Source: Liquidambar formosana
Taxonomy: Eukaryota > Streptophyta > Magnoliopsida > Saxifragales > Altingiaceae
Assembly (NCBI GenBank): GCA_039720395.1
Contig: CM077827.1
Span: 20,879,117-20,943,116 of the forward strand
Reading direction: 5' to 3'
Length of the DNA: 64,000 nucleotides
Below are positions 41,857 through 53,659 of the stretch, in pieces. The notes below the pieces were generated by a model, which worked only from the letters and a program-made list of their open reading frames with translations, had not been told where the DNA came from and searched no databases. Positions within the stretch are counted from its first letter, which is position 1. Every line of letters starts with the position of its first letter. Position numbers and translations under genes: made by a program.

Positions 41857-42834
41857 TTTGAGGGTGTTTTGCCCTATCTTGAACTCTTTTGAGTCCTTAT
41901 CTCGCTCCAACTCGAATTTCCTTCGGATTTTTGAAGTGTTTGAGATAGGAACTAGCTTTTGGGAGTGTTTTAGAGCCTTTGGATCATCCCTAGCTAGATC
42001 CAATCTTGGCCATTCATTCCACCCATCTTTCACTATAAATAGGGGTCCTCCCTTCATTTATTCGACATCAAGTCTTAGTAGAGTTTTCCTAAGCAAAAAA
42101 AGAGCTTGAGTTTTTGAGTGTGGGGTGAACATTCCTATTAGTATCCTTTCACTTGAGACTCATTCTAAAGAAGAGCTTGGCTCAATGGTTAGTGGGGAAC
42201 ATTCCTATTGGTACCCTCTAACTTGCGACCCATTCTAGAGCTTGAAGGCACGGAAGCTCTGCCCGATTTGCGACTCCCTCCTTTGAGGCCATTCTAGAGC
42301 TTAAAGGCGCGGAAGCTCTACCCAACTTGCGACTCCCTTCCTTAAGGCCATCATAAAGCTTGGAAGGTGTGGAAGCTCTGCCCAATTTTTGACTAAAAAA
42401 ACCTGAGGTTGCAAACAGAACTCTGCCTCAGTTTTGTCAGGTATAATTTCTAAATCCCATTGTTATAATGTAATTGTTTATGTGATGAGGCATGCTCCCA
42501 TGAGTTTTATTATTCATAGGATTTTATTAGGGTTTGATCCTAAATTAAACAAGTTTTCAAATCAAAGTTGTTTGTTTCAAAGTGAGTTGTTTTTCAAAAG
42601 CAAGTGTTTGATTATGGATTAGATTCTAATAGAGTTCTACGAGGAGTGAAACTCTCCCCCCAATATGTTTATTCAAACTACGTGGACTTTGATCTTCATC
42701 AGAAGTACATAGGCCGCTCACTTGAGCCCAAGTCCAATTTAGCTTAGATTTTATCTTTTAATTTTCTTAATTTTTAGTTATTCATGGTTGAAATTAATTA
42801 AGCCCAATCAATTAATGAGACCGATTTATCGGGC

Positions 42835-42877
42835 GAAATGGGTGCCTATGAGCCGCGGCCCAGAACTTTCCCATTTC
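42835..42877 (+). other. Candidate U5 hairpin, element C
   Basis: GAAATGGG (42835-42842) pairs with CCCATTTC (42870-42877). This is a fourth sequence version of the same stem. Confidence 0.68.
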
Positions 42878-43085
42878 ATAACCTAGCCCCCGAACCCTTA
42901 TTTTTGGTTCGAGACTTGCCTATTTTCCATTAAATGGAGTCAAACTTTGTTTTTCTTTAAAAACAAATCTTTTAATGGTTTCCTCGTCCCCTAAAAATGA
43001 GGTGGCGACTCTTTTGTTTTTTTTTTTTAAAAAGTGGAAACAGAAACTCGATTCCCCCTCGAGTCGATTTCTGGCGACCACAGTT

Positions 43086-43102
43086 TGGCGACTCCACTAG
43101 GG
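43086..43102 (+). promoter_or_regulatory. Primer binding site of element C
   Basis: TGGCGACTCCACTAGGG, three bases after the LTR, close to that of Y. Confidence 0.7.
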
Positions 43103-43687
43103 ATATTGAGGGCTAAACTCAAATTTGTTTATTGGGCTTAATTAATTTCATTGTTAATCAATTGAGCACTATCACTCTTTTGCATTGCATACTTGCATCG
43201 ATGTATCCTTGCCAACGATCGGCTACACTGGACCTTTGATGGTGTAGCTATCAACTCCAACTGCTTCATACCGAACGGTTCGCCGTTTAGGTATATCATA
43301 TGAGTAGGTCGTACTATTGGACCCATGTGAATTCCTTTATTTACATGTGGTTAGGTATAAAACCTCTCTAGCAATTGGAGAACTTTTTACCCACCCAAAA
43401 TCATGTAGAATAGGGACACACTTGGGCTCACTTTGCTATACTATCAAATCCATGCTGTTATGCTGTTCATTTTTATACATGTTATGTGATTAAGTGAACA
43501 AGGTATAGCCCAATCAAATGACCCTAGTATGATCACCTGCCCAACGTCCCACAAGGCATGATATGGATGGGTTATTTAACTAAGGCCATGTCGAATCGGA
43601 TTTCATACACTTCAAAATAGCCATGGGTATTTGATTGAGAGCCTATTGGGCCAACATTGAAGACTACCTTTCGGTTCTATCAGAAAG

Positions 43688-44164
43688 ATGAACTCTTTAA
43701 GACCAACCGATGAACCACCAATGACAGACCGGGAAGCCTTTAAGAAAGTCAAGGACTTGCTTATTACTATTAAAGAACAACTAGAAGTGGTGTTCAAGTT
43801 ATGCAAAGAATGTGTGAAAGTAGCTCGAGATGAGATTCAAGATCGAGAAGAAGCTTGGAAGAGAGGGAAATTCATAAGGGCAGCAGAAGGAAAAGGGAAG
43901 TTACATATCCCTTGTGAAGATTGCCAATGCGATGCTTGCTTGAGATGGCAAGAAGAAGAAGAGGAGAGAGAATGGCAAAAAATACAAAAACCACCTCTAG
44001 GGACGAAAAAGTCTTTTCATGAAGAGCTCAAGGAGAGGTTTTATGCTAGAGATCCAAAAGTAGCACCTCTGGGGGATGACATACACTCAAGTATGTTTTA
44101 TGTTCTCTATTCCGGACCAAAAGAAAAATCTCTAAAGAGGACTCGCTCTAATCCCTTTCATTAA
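43688..44164 (+). pseudogene. Truncated gag of element C
   Basis: 158 residues. Its end (E-E-L-K-E-R-F-Y-A-R-D-P-K-V) matches the middle of Y's gag-protease (Q-Q-L-K-E-R-Y-E-A-G-D-P-Q-V). The main gag domain and the protease are missing, so this is an internal-deletion product. The proline-rich stretch up to about 44600 has no clear counterpart. Confidence 0.6.
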
Positions 44165-44820
44165 AGGGGAGAGATATCACCTATGTTTGGCAAAATGTGT
44201 CAAACATGGACTCCAACCCCTCATATGAGCCCAATGCCTTTGCTGGAACCAGAATTGACTGATACTTCCTCTAACAAGTTCCTAGATACTTTGAACCCCT
44301 CCAGAGATGACATTGAAGATTATTGTCTATCCTCGCCAAAAAAAAACCCCATTTACCCCCCTAACTCACCAGAATATGTTCCTTTTACACCCTAATCATC
44401 ACCTGAATATACTCCATCTTCACCACAATACTCTCTATCCACTCCCCAATGCATCCCACTGTTACCCCCATCACCATTTAAAAAGTCCTCATATCCACTG
44501 TCCAAGAGATCCCTCCCATCCACCCTTTCACCTGAGTATTCAATGCCTATATGGTAGATTCTTCCCCGAAAAGAGAATGGAGTGATTCGATCTAATCCGC
44601 TAGGGCCTTGGAAGGTGACAACTGTAGATTATCAAAAAAGACTCAAAGGAAGATAGGGGAAGAAATGGATTCGAAAGTTATTATAGTTCGATTGCAGTAG
44701 TTCGATATAGGAGTCTTTAGGATTTCTTATGTTTTTTTTTAAGGGCTGTTAGATTTCTTTTGTTTTTTTGTTTTTAGTCCTTTACTTGCAGTTAATGTAG
44801 TCCCCTTTGCTATCAATGAA

Positions 44821-47800
44821 ATGAATAATTTTGCTTATGTCTTGTCTTCAGTTAGTGACAATGATATAGACCCAAGGGAAGATGCCCTTCCTAAGCTCGA
44901 TGAGCAAAGGATTAAGGGACAAGCTCAACCAAATGTGGATGAACTAGAATCAATTAACCTAGGTTCTGAGGAATTGCCTAGAATAATTAAAATTGGGACT
45001 ACACTCACACAATCAGAAAGAAGTCAGCTGTTCTCATTAATTCGAGATAACTTAGAGGCCTTTGCATAGTCCTACCAAGATATGCCTGGGGTTGACACAG
45101 ACATTGTCCAGTACTTTATCCCGACAGATCCAAAAATCAAGCCAGTAAAACAGAAGCTTCAGCGAATAAAACCAGTATGGACTCTTAAGATCAAAGAAGA
45201 GATGGCAAAGCAGTTCAATGCGGGGTTCCTTCAAGTTGTTGAATATCTTGAATGGTTGGCCAACGTAGTACCCATCCCAAAGAAAGATGGGAAAGTCAGG
45301 ATGTGTGTTGATTACCGGGATCTAAATAAAGCTAGCCCAAAAGATGATTTTCTATTACCCCACATTGATGTCTTGGTTGATAACACCACAGGACATGCCC
45401 TACTCTCTTTTATAGACGGGTTCTCGGGCTATAACCAGATAAAGATGGCACTTGAGGATATGGAAAAGACTTCTTTTATTACTCCTTGGGGTACCTACTG
45501 TTACAAGGTTATGCTTTTTGGATTGAAAAATGCTGGGGCTACACATCAAAGGGCGGCTACCATCCTCTTACATGATATGATCCATAAGGAAGTTAAAGTG
45601 TACGTGGATGACATGATCGTGAAATTAGTGGATCGTGAGGGCCATATAGCTACGCTGGGAAAATTCTTCGAAAGGATCAAACAGTTCAACCTTCGTCTGA
45701 ACCCACAGAAATGTGCGTTTGGTGTGACCGCGAGGAAGCTATTGGGTTTCATGATCACTCAGAGAGGAATCGAAGTAGATCCTAGTAAGATCAAGGCGAT
45801 AACAAAGATGGATCCACTAAGGACAGAGAAAGAAATCCGAGGCTTTCTAGGAAGGGTGCAGTATATTAGCCGATTCATCGCTCAATTGACTACAATTTGT
45901 GAACCGATCTTCAAGTTGCTGAAGAAAGGAGTACCAAAGAAATGGAATGAAGACTGTCAGAGGGCTTTTGAAGCAATTAAGCAGTACTTAGCTAACCCAC
46001 CAATCCTAATGCCACCACGACCAGGTCAACCATTGCTGCTATAACTTACCGTAACAAAGATAGCCATGGGTGCAATGTTAGCTCAGTATGTACCAGAACC
46101 CAGGAAAGAGAATGCGGTGTATTACCTGAGCAAGAAAATGCATAGGTATGAGGAAAACTACAGCATTTTGGAAAAGACATGTGTGGCTTTGGTGTGGGCT
46201 ACCCAAAAGCTCCGCCATTACATGCTGTCCTTCCAAATGCTATTAATATGTAGAATGGATTCGATGAAATATTTGTTCGAGAAGCCCGCAATCAATAACC
46301 GCACAGCCTGTTGGTTATTGTTGATGTCCGAGTTCGAAATCAAATATGTGGTGCAGAAATCAATAAAGGGAAGGGCAATTTCCGAGTATTTAGTTGATCA
46401 GCCCATTTTAGAAGCAGGAGAAGTCAATCAGCAATTCCCGGATGAGGATCTATTTGAAATAGAAGCCAAGCCATGGAAGGTTTATTTTGATGGGGCCACA
46501 AATAAGAAAGGGTGTGGAAAAGGGGTTCTTCTCATATCCCCTGATGATTTTCATACCCCATTAGCCATGAAGTTAGAATTTGAAGCCACCAACAATGTTG
46601 CGGAGTACAAGGCATGTATCTTGGGCCTAGAAGCTGCTTTGGAATTGGGAATTCAAGAGTTAGAAGTATATGGGGATTCCGCACTGATCATTTGTCAAGT
46701 TCAAGGGAAATGGAAAACAAAAGAAGAAAAGCTATTGCCTTATCATGTTTACCTCGAGACTTTAGCTGGGGAGTTCCAAAAAATTTCCTTCCACTATTTG
46801 TCTCGAACCAAGAATCAATTTGCAGACGCGTTGGCCACATTAGCATCCATGGTGGAGATCCCAGAAGAAGGAAGTGTGCACCTATTGATTATAGAACAAA
46901 GGAAATCACCTTCTTTGTTCTTGCCATGTTCAAACAGTAGAATTTGATGATGGTTTACCTTGGTTTTATGATATACAAAGATTCCTAGAAAAGGGTGAAT
47001 ACTCAGAAGGAGCGTCAAAGAATAATAAGCAGACTCTGAGAAGGCTAGCTAGCTATTATATCCTGTGTGGAGGGCAGTTATACAGAAGGTTTTATGATGG
47101 AATTCACTTATTGTGTGTAACAAAGAATCTGGCTCGGAAGATCATTGAAGAAATTCACGAAGGGGCTGGTGCACCGCATATGAATGGGTACATGTTAGCA
47201 AAGAAGATCGTTCGTTTGGGTTATTATTGGATGACGATGGAAAGAGATTGCCATGAACATGTAAAGAAGTGTCACAAGTGCCAAGTCTACGCCAACCTGC
47301 AACATCGTCCACTTGTACCACTGACCATTCTTTCATCTCCTTGGCCCTTCTCAACCTGGGGGATAGATATCATTGGAAAGATCACACCGCAGGCTTCGAA
47401 TGGGCACGAGTATATTCTGGTGGTAATTGACTACTTTACCAAGTGGGTCGAAGCAACATCATATAAGACTCTAAATTCCAAGAAAGTAGCCCACTTTGTG
47501 AAAACCAATATAATCTGTCGATATGGGATCCCCCATGAAATGGTTTCAGACAATGGCAAGCACTTCGAGAAGCATATGCAGCAACTTTGTGAGGAGTATA
47601 ACATTGTTTTCCATAAGTCTTCTCCATACCAGCCATAAACTAATGGAGCAGCAGAAGCAGCTAATAAAAATGTGAAGGTTATCCTTCAAAAGATAGCTGA
47701 TACTTATAAATATTGGCCAGAAAAGTTACCTTTGGCATTATGGGGCTACCTTACTTCAGTAAAGGCTTCAATGGGGGCTACCCCATTTTTATTAGTGTAT

Positions 47801-47983
47801 GGAATGGAAGCAGTATTACCAGTTGAATTGGAAATACCATCCTTGCGGGTTTTGGCAGAAACTCAACTATCAGAGATAGAATGGGCCAGAGAGCGGTATG
47901 ATGAGCTAGCACTATTCGATGAAAGAAGAATGAGGGCACTATATCACATTAAGGGGTATCAAAGAAGGATCGCATGCGTCATG
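44821..47983 (+). pseudogene. Degenerate pol of element C
   Basis: Matches Y's pol from D-P-R-E-D-A-L-P through RT (Y-V-D-D), both RNase H domains and integrase. In-frame stops are at 45067 (Trp to TAG), 46042 (Tyr to TAA) and 47636 (Gln to TAA), and the frame is lost near 46945. Integrase keeps the H-H-C-C site. The C-terminus is cut at the join to an LTR fragment. Confidence 0.85.
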
Positions 47984-49099
47984 TTTTATGTTCTTTTCAT
48001 GTTTTGAGTTGTTATATGATATTTTCATAATAATAATTCATATTTGGCATGTCTTTTTATAGTTTTACATAATAATGAGTCTAGGGCATATAGGAACATA
48101 TTAGAGTTTTGTCCTTTTTTGGATTTTTGTTCTTTGCATGGTTATTAGCATGTTTTAGGGATGTTTAGTATTCTGTCCAGATTTGAGTTGAGTTTTCTAA
48201 TGATGATTTGAGAATAAATATGGTTGGTTTAAGCATGATAATTGTCCTATAGCATACATGGGGTGATTAATTGATATTTTCTTAATGTTTTTAGATGATT
48301 GGCATATGGTAAGTGTGATTATAGTAAGTTTTGTATAAATTGTTCCCTTCTCCGTTTTGGGTTATTCTCTTTGCATTGAATCATGATAAGTCTTGAGTTT
48401 TCATTCTTTTTAAAACTCTCTATTCTATCCAAAGTTCCCTTTTTTTATAAACTTATTAAATGGAAATTTAGGATTTATGGTAGTTCATTGTGAAAGGAAT
48501 AATTCCCTTCTCTATGAAATTACGTGGACTTTGATCCTTACATCTTTATATGTGGGGTACGTAGGTGCTCATTTGATATTCAAGTCTGTCCTAAGATACA
48601 AAGTATCCTAGGTTTTCTTTTCTTTTGTTCCTAGCCTTTTATTCTTTATCTCTCTTTCTATTGCTTTCCATATCTCTCTTACTTGTTCATGAATGTTTAT
48701 GAATGCTTTGTAGATGTTTATGAATGAATGGATGGTTATGGATGATTCTTTACATATGCGTGGTGACTAATTAGAAAGTGATTGAAATAACCCATATAAA
48801 TTAAGAAACCTATTTTGGGGCGATGTGGGTAGCTATAGGATGTTTCCTAGAACCTTCCCACATCATAACTTAGTTTCCGAATCCTCTCTTTGGTTTGTTA
48901 AGACTTGCTTTTCCTTAATTGGAGTCATGTGTTTGGTTTTAAAAAGGTTTTCTCTAAAATATTTTTTATGGTTTTCCTCTTTTCCTTAAAAAATGAGGTG
49001 GTAACTCCTTGTTTGTTATTGTTTTTGTGAACCTTAAAAAATAGATTTTTATTTATTTAAATATCTACACTTTTTTAAAGGCCGTTCCCGTGGTTCACA
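47984..49099 (+). repeat. 3' fragment of a family-D LTR
   Basis: Parallels 38165-39510 of the solo LTR and ends CGTGGTTCACA. U5 blocks are at 48519-48611 and 48822-48854. It abuts element C's pol with no LTR start, pointing to a rearrangement between a C and a D element. Confidence 0.8.
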
Positions 49100-49171
49100 G
49101 GAACCGGTAAGTGATTCTTCCCACTACAGATGAGATTTCCTGTTTCTTTTTCCTTAATATTATTATTATTA

Positions 49172-49440
49172 GTCTCCCGTCTTATAACGATAGGCCAACT
49201 TTGACAAAACACATAGTTTAAGAAAATTTATCATTGTCTTGACTTGTCATTTATTAAACTTCATCTTTCTAAAGTACCCTTTCTTACTTGGTTTTGGGTT
49301 TTGTGTTGAGATTAATTATTGAAATAATAAAGGGTAGTATAGGAAAGTTCAAAAAATTTATTTTTTGACTTTTCAAAATAGACAAACATTTTCAAATAGA
49401 AAAAGTAGCAAAAATAACCTATCTTTATGGGTAGAGGGAG
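49172..49440. mobile_element. Stowaway-like MITE
   Basis: Ends GTCTCCCGTC and GGTAGAGGGAG next to TA. The internal sequence (TTTGACAAAACACATA) resembles the MITE at 61223-61511. Confidence 0.55.
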
Positions 49441-49444
49441 TATT

Positions 49445-50500
49445 ATTTATATTTATTTTTTTTTGGGAGGAGGAGCCGAGGGGGGGTTTGGCTTCAATTA
49501 AAATTTTAAATGACAAATTGCTACATCACTCTATGAAAGAAAGCTTTAGGTCATTATGTATATGAGGGAGGGCTTTGGGGATTGAGGGCCACCTTAGCAT
49601 CTCTATGCTTGCTCACTCTAAGTGTTTGACAAATAGCCTCATAGAAAATACTTGTGTCGGTGTTGGTTTATTGGCTTGATAATTGTTACTAGTGTCTTCC
49701 TAATCCTAGTATATATATTGGAGTTGTTTTTTGGTGAATATTTTGGTGCATTAAATTCATATGCTAGACTTGTGTTTTTGGCCCAACAAAAGCATCACAT
49801 AGATAATGTGTTCAGAACCTTTCATGAAGAGTTAAAGCTAGAAACCATATATATATAATCCCGACTAAGCAGATCTTATAAGAAAACAAACTACAAATTT
49901 AATTGGAGAGAATTCCCAATCCACATCAATAATTTTCAGTCCAAATATATCCCATGCCAGATGACACAAAATTCCCCGGCATAATAGTTCATACTAGGTC
50001 GTCATCTAGCTACAACACATGCTCATGCCAAAGGCAGCAGCTCTTAAAAACAGAGAGGTAAAACAGCACTCATTAAATTTTCACTTCTAAAAACAAAGAG
50101 AAGACGACACAAGAAAAGGGGGCCTGATAAAATTGAAATTGTACATCCAAGCAAAGTAGAAATGTTAGAAAGATATTCAACGCACCTAGATGTAAAGCTT
50201 CAAAATCAAGGCTCATTCAAAGCACAGTCAAGTGGAACAAATAGCCATAACTCATGCATGCAGATATCTTCAAAGATTTCCAAATAACAGAAATTTTTTC
50301 ATCTACATTTATATATATAGAAGGCTGAACACGTCTAGGACATCTGAGAGTGATCGCATGGCTCCCGGTTGTTCACACGCACATGTGTGGCTGCCATGCG
50401 AGTATTTCCAGGACATCAAGGGCGTCCCGGACCTGATCAATTTTGTATATATACATATATATAATTAAAAACAGAGAGATGAAAAGAAACTGTATTACCA
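49445..50500. other. Intergenic region right of the RLP pseudogene
   Basis: No gene is supported. It includes a segment (49801-49890) repeated near 55121-55206, the 3' flank of the tandemly duplicated RLP genes, and a short TA run near 50310. Confidence 0.6.
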
Positions 50501-50501
50501 T

Positions 50502-53500
50502 TTAGCCTCGAAGCCTCCTTTGTAATCTCCCTATATTCACTGCTAATATCACATAGAGCCAATCTTTCACGTCGTTTAAGAAATGAAAGTAAGCATGCCT
50601 ACACGAGCTGTTGAGTAGTAGAGTGCCACAGGCTCCACAAAATCCAAGAGTGAAACCAAGCTCCATACTAACATAAAACCCTGGAGTTATAAAACCATCT
50701 TCATTTTTTATCAATGTTGGAGTCTTCACAGCTACCAGTGCTGGGGAATATTGAGCTGTACCATCTCCTAGACACTTATTTGGAAGTGGTGACCCACAAA
50801 GATCAAGATTTCCCATATATGCCGAGGAATCAAAGCTTTGGAGTTGAGTGCCCGTTGGGATTCTGCCTAACAAGTAGTTATTCGACAAGTCCAACTTACT
50901 GAGATTGAGATCTGAAAGGCTGGCAGGAACTGCACCGAAAAGCCGGTTTCTAGACAGATCGAGAGATCCTAACATTTTCAGCTGACCAATCATTGGAGGG
51001 ATTTGTCCGATCAAATTGTTTCTTGATAGGTTCAAAGCACACAATTCTATCAAACTCATAATTTCCTTGGGAATTTCTCCAATCAATTTGTTATTTGAAA
51101 GATCAATACTCTTGACTAGTGCCAAATTTCTTCCATACTCAAGCACTAATCCTTTCAATATCACCAATGCATTGTCAACATACAGTGCATTGTAAAAAAT
51201 CCAGCCATTCCCAACACGGATTTGGATGTAAGGGTATTTGTAAGAAATGACTGCATTTGAATTGCCTTTTTGAGACATGGCAGTAAAATTGTTGAGGCAC
51301 TGAGGTATGGTCCCTGAGATATTGTTGTTTGAGAGGTCCAAGATTTGAATGTATGTCAGATGACATAGATTCCTGGGTATGCTTCCATGGAACTCATTGG
51401 ATCGAAGGCTAAGAACAATCAACCATGAAAGGCTATCCCCTATCCATGCAGGTATTTTATCTGATAATTTATTCTCTCCCAAATCTAAAATTTTCAACTG
51501 CGTACAGTTTTTCAAGGACAATGGAAATTCTCCGAAGAAATTGTTTTTGCGTAGACCCAACGTTTGGATCTGTCTTAAGGAGCCAATGGAGAAAGGAATT
51601 TTCCCGGACAAATTATTGTTTGCCAAGTTGAGAATGACTAATTTTTGAAATCGAATCCAACAATCAGGAAGTCCTCCAGATAAGAGATTGTTTGAGAGTT
51701 CTATATTTGCTAGAATCCCACCAGCAATTGCACATAGGGAAGACCCTGAAAAATTATTTTTTGAGAGATTCAATGATGTCAAATTTGATGGAAATAGTGG
51801 TAATGGACCATTGAAGTGGTTGGAACTCAAATCTATTCCAGGAAAACCATGGAATTTTAATGACAAATTCAGCAACCTGCCATGGATTTGATTGTTCGAG
51901 AGATTCAAACAAAGTAATCTGGGAGATAGGTCCCAAAACCACTTTGGAATGGAATCTGAAATTTCACTATTGGAGATATCAAGGACAGAAAAGTTCCTTT
52001 GAGTTCGAATCTATTCTGGAAAACGAGGCCCCAATTTGCAAGAACGCGACCTTATAATATCTAATTGAAATGGAGGAACCCATTGGGAGCTCAAATCCAA
52101 AGACAAGGAGTTGAGAGATAAGTCCAAATACTTCAATCAGGGGAGATTCAAAAGATGAGCTTCGGAGATAATACCTTGCAAAGAATTGAAGGAAACATTC
52201 AAATCTTCAAGGTTGGAAAGCTGTCCAATAGTATCAGTTAAAGTTCCATTTAGTTGATTCTTGCCAAGATAGAACCATCTCAAGGATGACATGCCTGTTG
52301 GATCAGGCAATGATCCTCTGATTCCATTTCCATGCAAATCCAGAACAACTAGGGTGGAAAGTTGTCCAAAATTTTTATTAGAAAACCCTGTCGAACGATT
52401 TTGACGAAGAAATAATTCTCTCAATGATGAAAATCTTGTTATCAGGTAATGAACCGCTGAATTGATTCAGGCTTAGATCCAGTGACTCCAATGAGTTCTC
52501 AATGCACCCGGGCAAGTTTTGAACAAATTTGGGAAGCTCTTCAGTGAAATTGTTTGAAGATAGGTCTAATATCTGTAAAGTACAAACATTCCTGAAGGAT
52601 TTTGGAATGCTCCATTCAAGTTGATTAAAAGAGAGTGAGAGATGTGTGAGAGACTTCATGTTCTGGAACACATCCGGAATCGAACCTTGTAAATGATTAT
52701 CGGATAAGTCAACATCAAGAAGGCTGCCACTAAAATTGGACAACCAATGCAAAATTGAAGAAGAGAGAAAATTTCTGGAAAGGTCGATGAAAGCAAGAGT
52801 CGATGTAGAAGAATTAGAAAAGGAAAGAGGAGGAACAACATCAGAGAGTTGACACCCTGATAAATGCAATTCTGATAAGGAAGGGAGCATATGAATTGCT
52901 TGAAACCAATCAATGGCTTTACCAAGGTTGACATGGCTCATGTCAAGGTGTCTCAGTGAAGAGAAGTGAAAAAGCCACTCAAGGTTTTCAACATTGAGAA
53001 AACCATTATTCCACCCTAGATTGAGATAATGCAAGCTTGTAAGATTTCCAAGCTGGTAAGGAATAGTGCCAGTAAAATTAGCGCAAGAGAGATTGAGGTA
53101 CCTTAGTTTGGTGAGGTGACCAATAAATATGGGATTGTGGCCCCCTCCAAAATCATTGTTGCTGAGGTCCAAATAGTTCAAATGTTGCAATTCAAGCAGT
53201 GAAGGATGAATCTCACCTCTCAATGGTTCGAAGGCAAGAAAATAGGAAACAGATGTGACCTGAAGATCAAGCATGATCACATGGCCGGTTTGGTTGCTAC
53301 ACTTGATCCCTCTCCATTTGCGACAATCTTTTTTCACATCTTCATTCCCCCAAGAAGAGAGATGACCATAATCATCCACAGGGCCTTGCTTAAACTTGAC
53401 GAGTGCTTCTCTCTCCTTCTCTATGCACATACTGTTGGCATCCCCTCCGACTCCCAAGCTAAATCCACAGGCTGCTTTCGTGCATTGAAAAAGCATGGCA

Positions 53501-53547
53501 CACACAGGAAGAATATGATGAAGGGACCATCCACCCATTATAATCAT
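50502..53547 (-). pseudogene. Receptor-like protein (EIX/Cf type) pseudogene
   Basis: Full-length relative of the intact RLP at 56058-59090, about 5.5 kb away in the same orientation. It retains a signal peptide, the LRRNT cap (C-I-E-K-E-R-E-A-L-V; W-R-G-I-K-C), the leucine-rich repeats, the island region, Y-M-G-N-L-D-L-C-G, a transmembrane segment and a basic tail. It is broken by a 2-bp deletion near 52440, a TGA near 52137 (Arg in the intact gene) and a TAG near 52017 (Trp). ATG 53547 was chosen because a TATA box (53649-53656) lies about 100 bp upstream, as in the paralogue. Confidence 0.88.
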
Positions 53548-53648
53548 CCTAACTATGATGACACAGTCAGGATCTAGATCAAAATCAAGCAGCAAGAACA
53601 CCACTCAATGGGGTTTTCTTTATTTCTCAGAGCCCAAGCAACAGCTAA

Positions 53649-53656
53649 TATTTATA
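53649..53656 (-). promoter_or_regulatory. TATA box of the RLP pseudogene
   Basis: TATAAATA followed by TTAGCTGTTGCTT. The intact paralogue has TATAAATA then GTAGCTGTTGTTT at the same distance. Confidence 0.65.
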
Positions 53657-53659
53657 CTT

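Larger units (their letters stand above)
41018..43082 (+). repeat. 5' LTR of element C
   Basis: TGTAGACACC...GCGACCACA, about 2065 bp. A GC-rich GGCCA-repeat segment (41781-41856), TATAAATA (42034-42041), donor-like GTATAA (42441), U5 blocks (42678-42735 and 42835-42877) and TGGCGACT (43003). Confidence 0.8.
41018..47983 (+). mobile_element. Element C: decayed Tat-type retrotransposon, 3' end lost
   Basis: 5' LTR (41018-43082), primer binding site, a shortened gag and a pol with several stops. Pol ends abruptly in a D-type LTR fragment. No accessory genes and no own 3' LTR remain. Confidence 0.8.

Noticed and set aside
46614..46940. A second frame overlapping element C's pol.
   Set aside because: It is an alternative reading of the archaeal-type RNase H region, whose true frame matches Y's pol.
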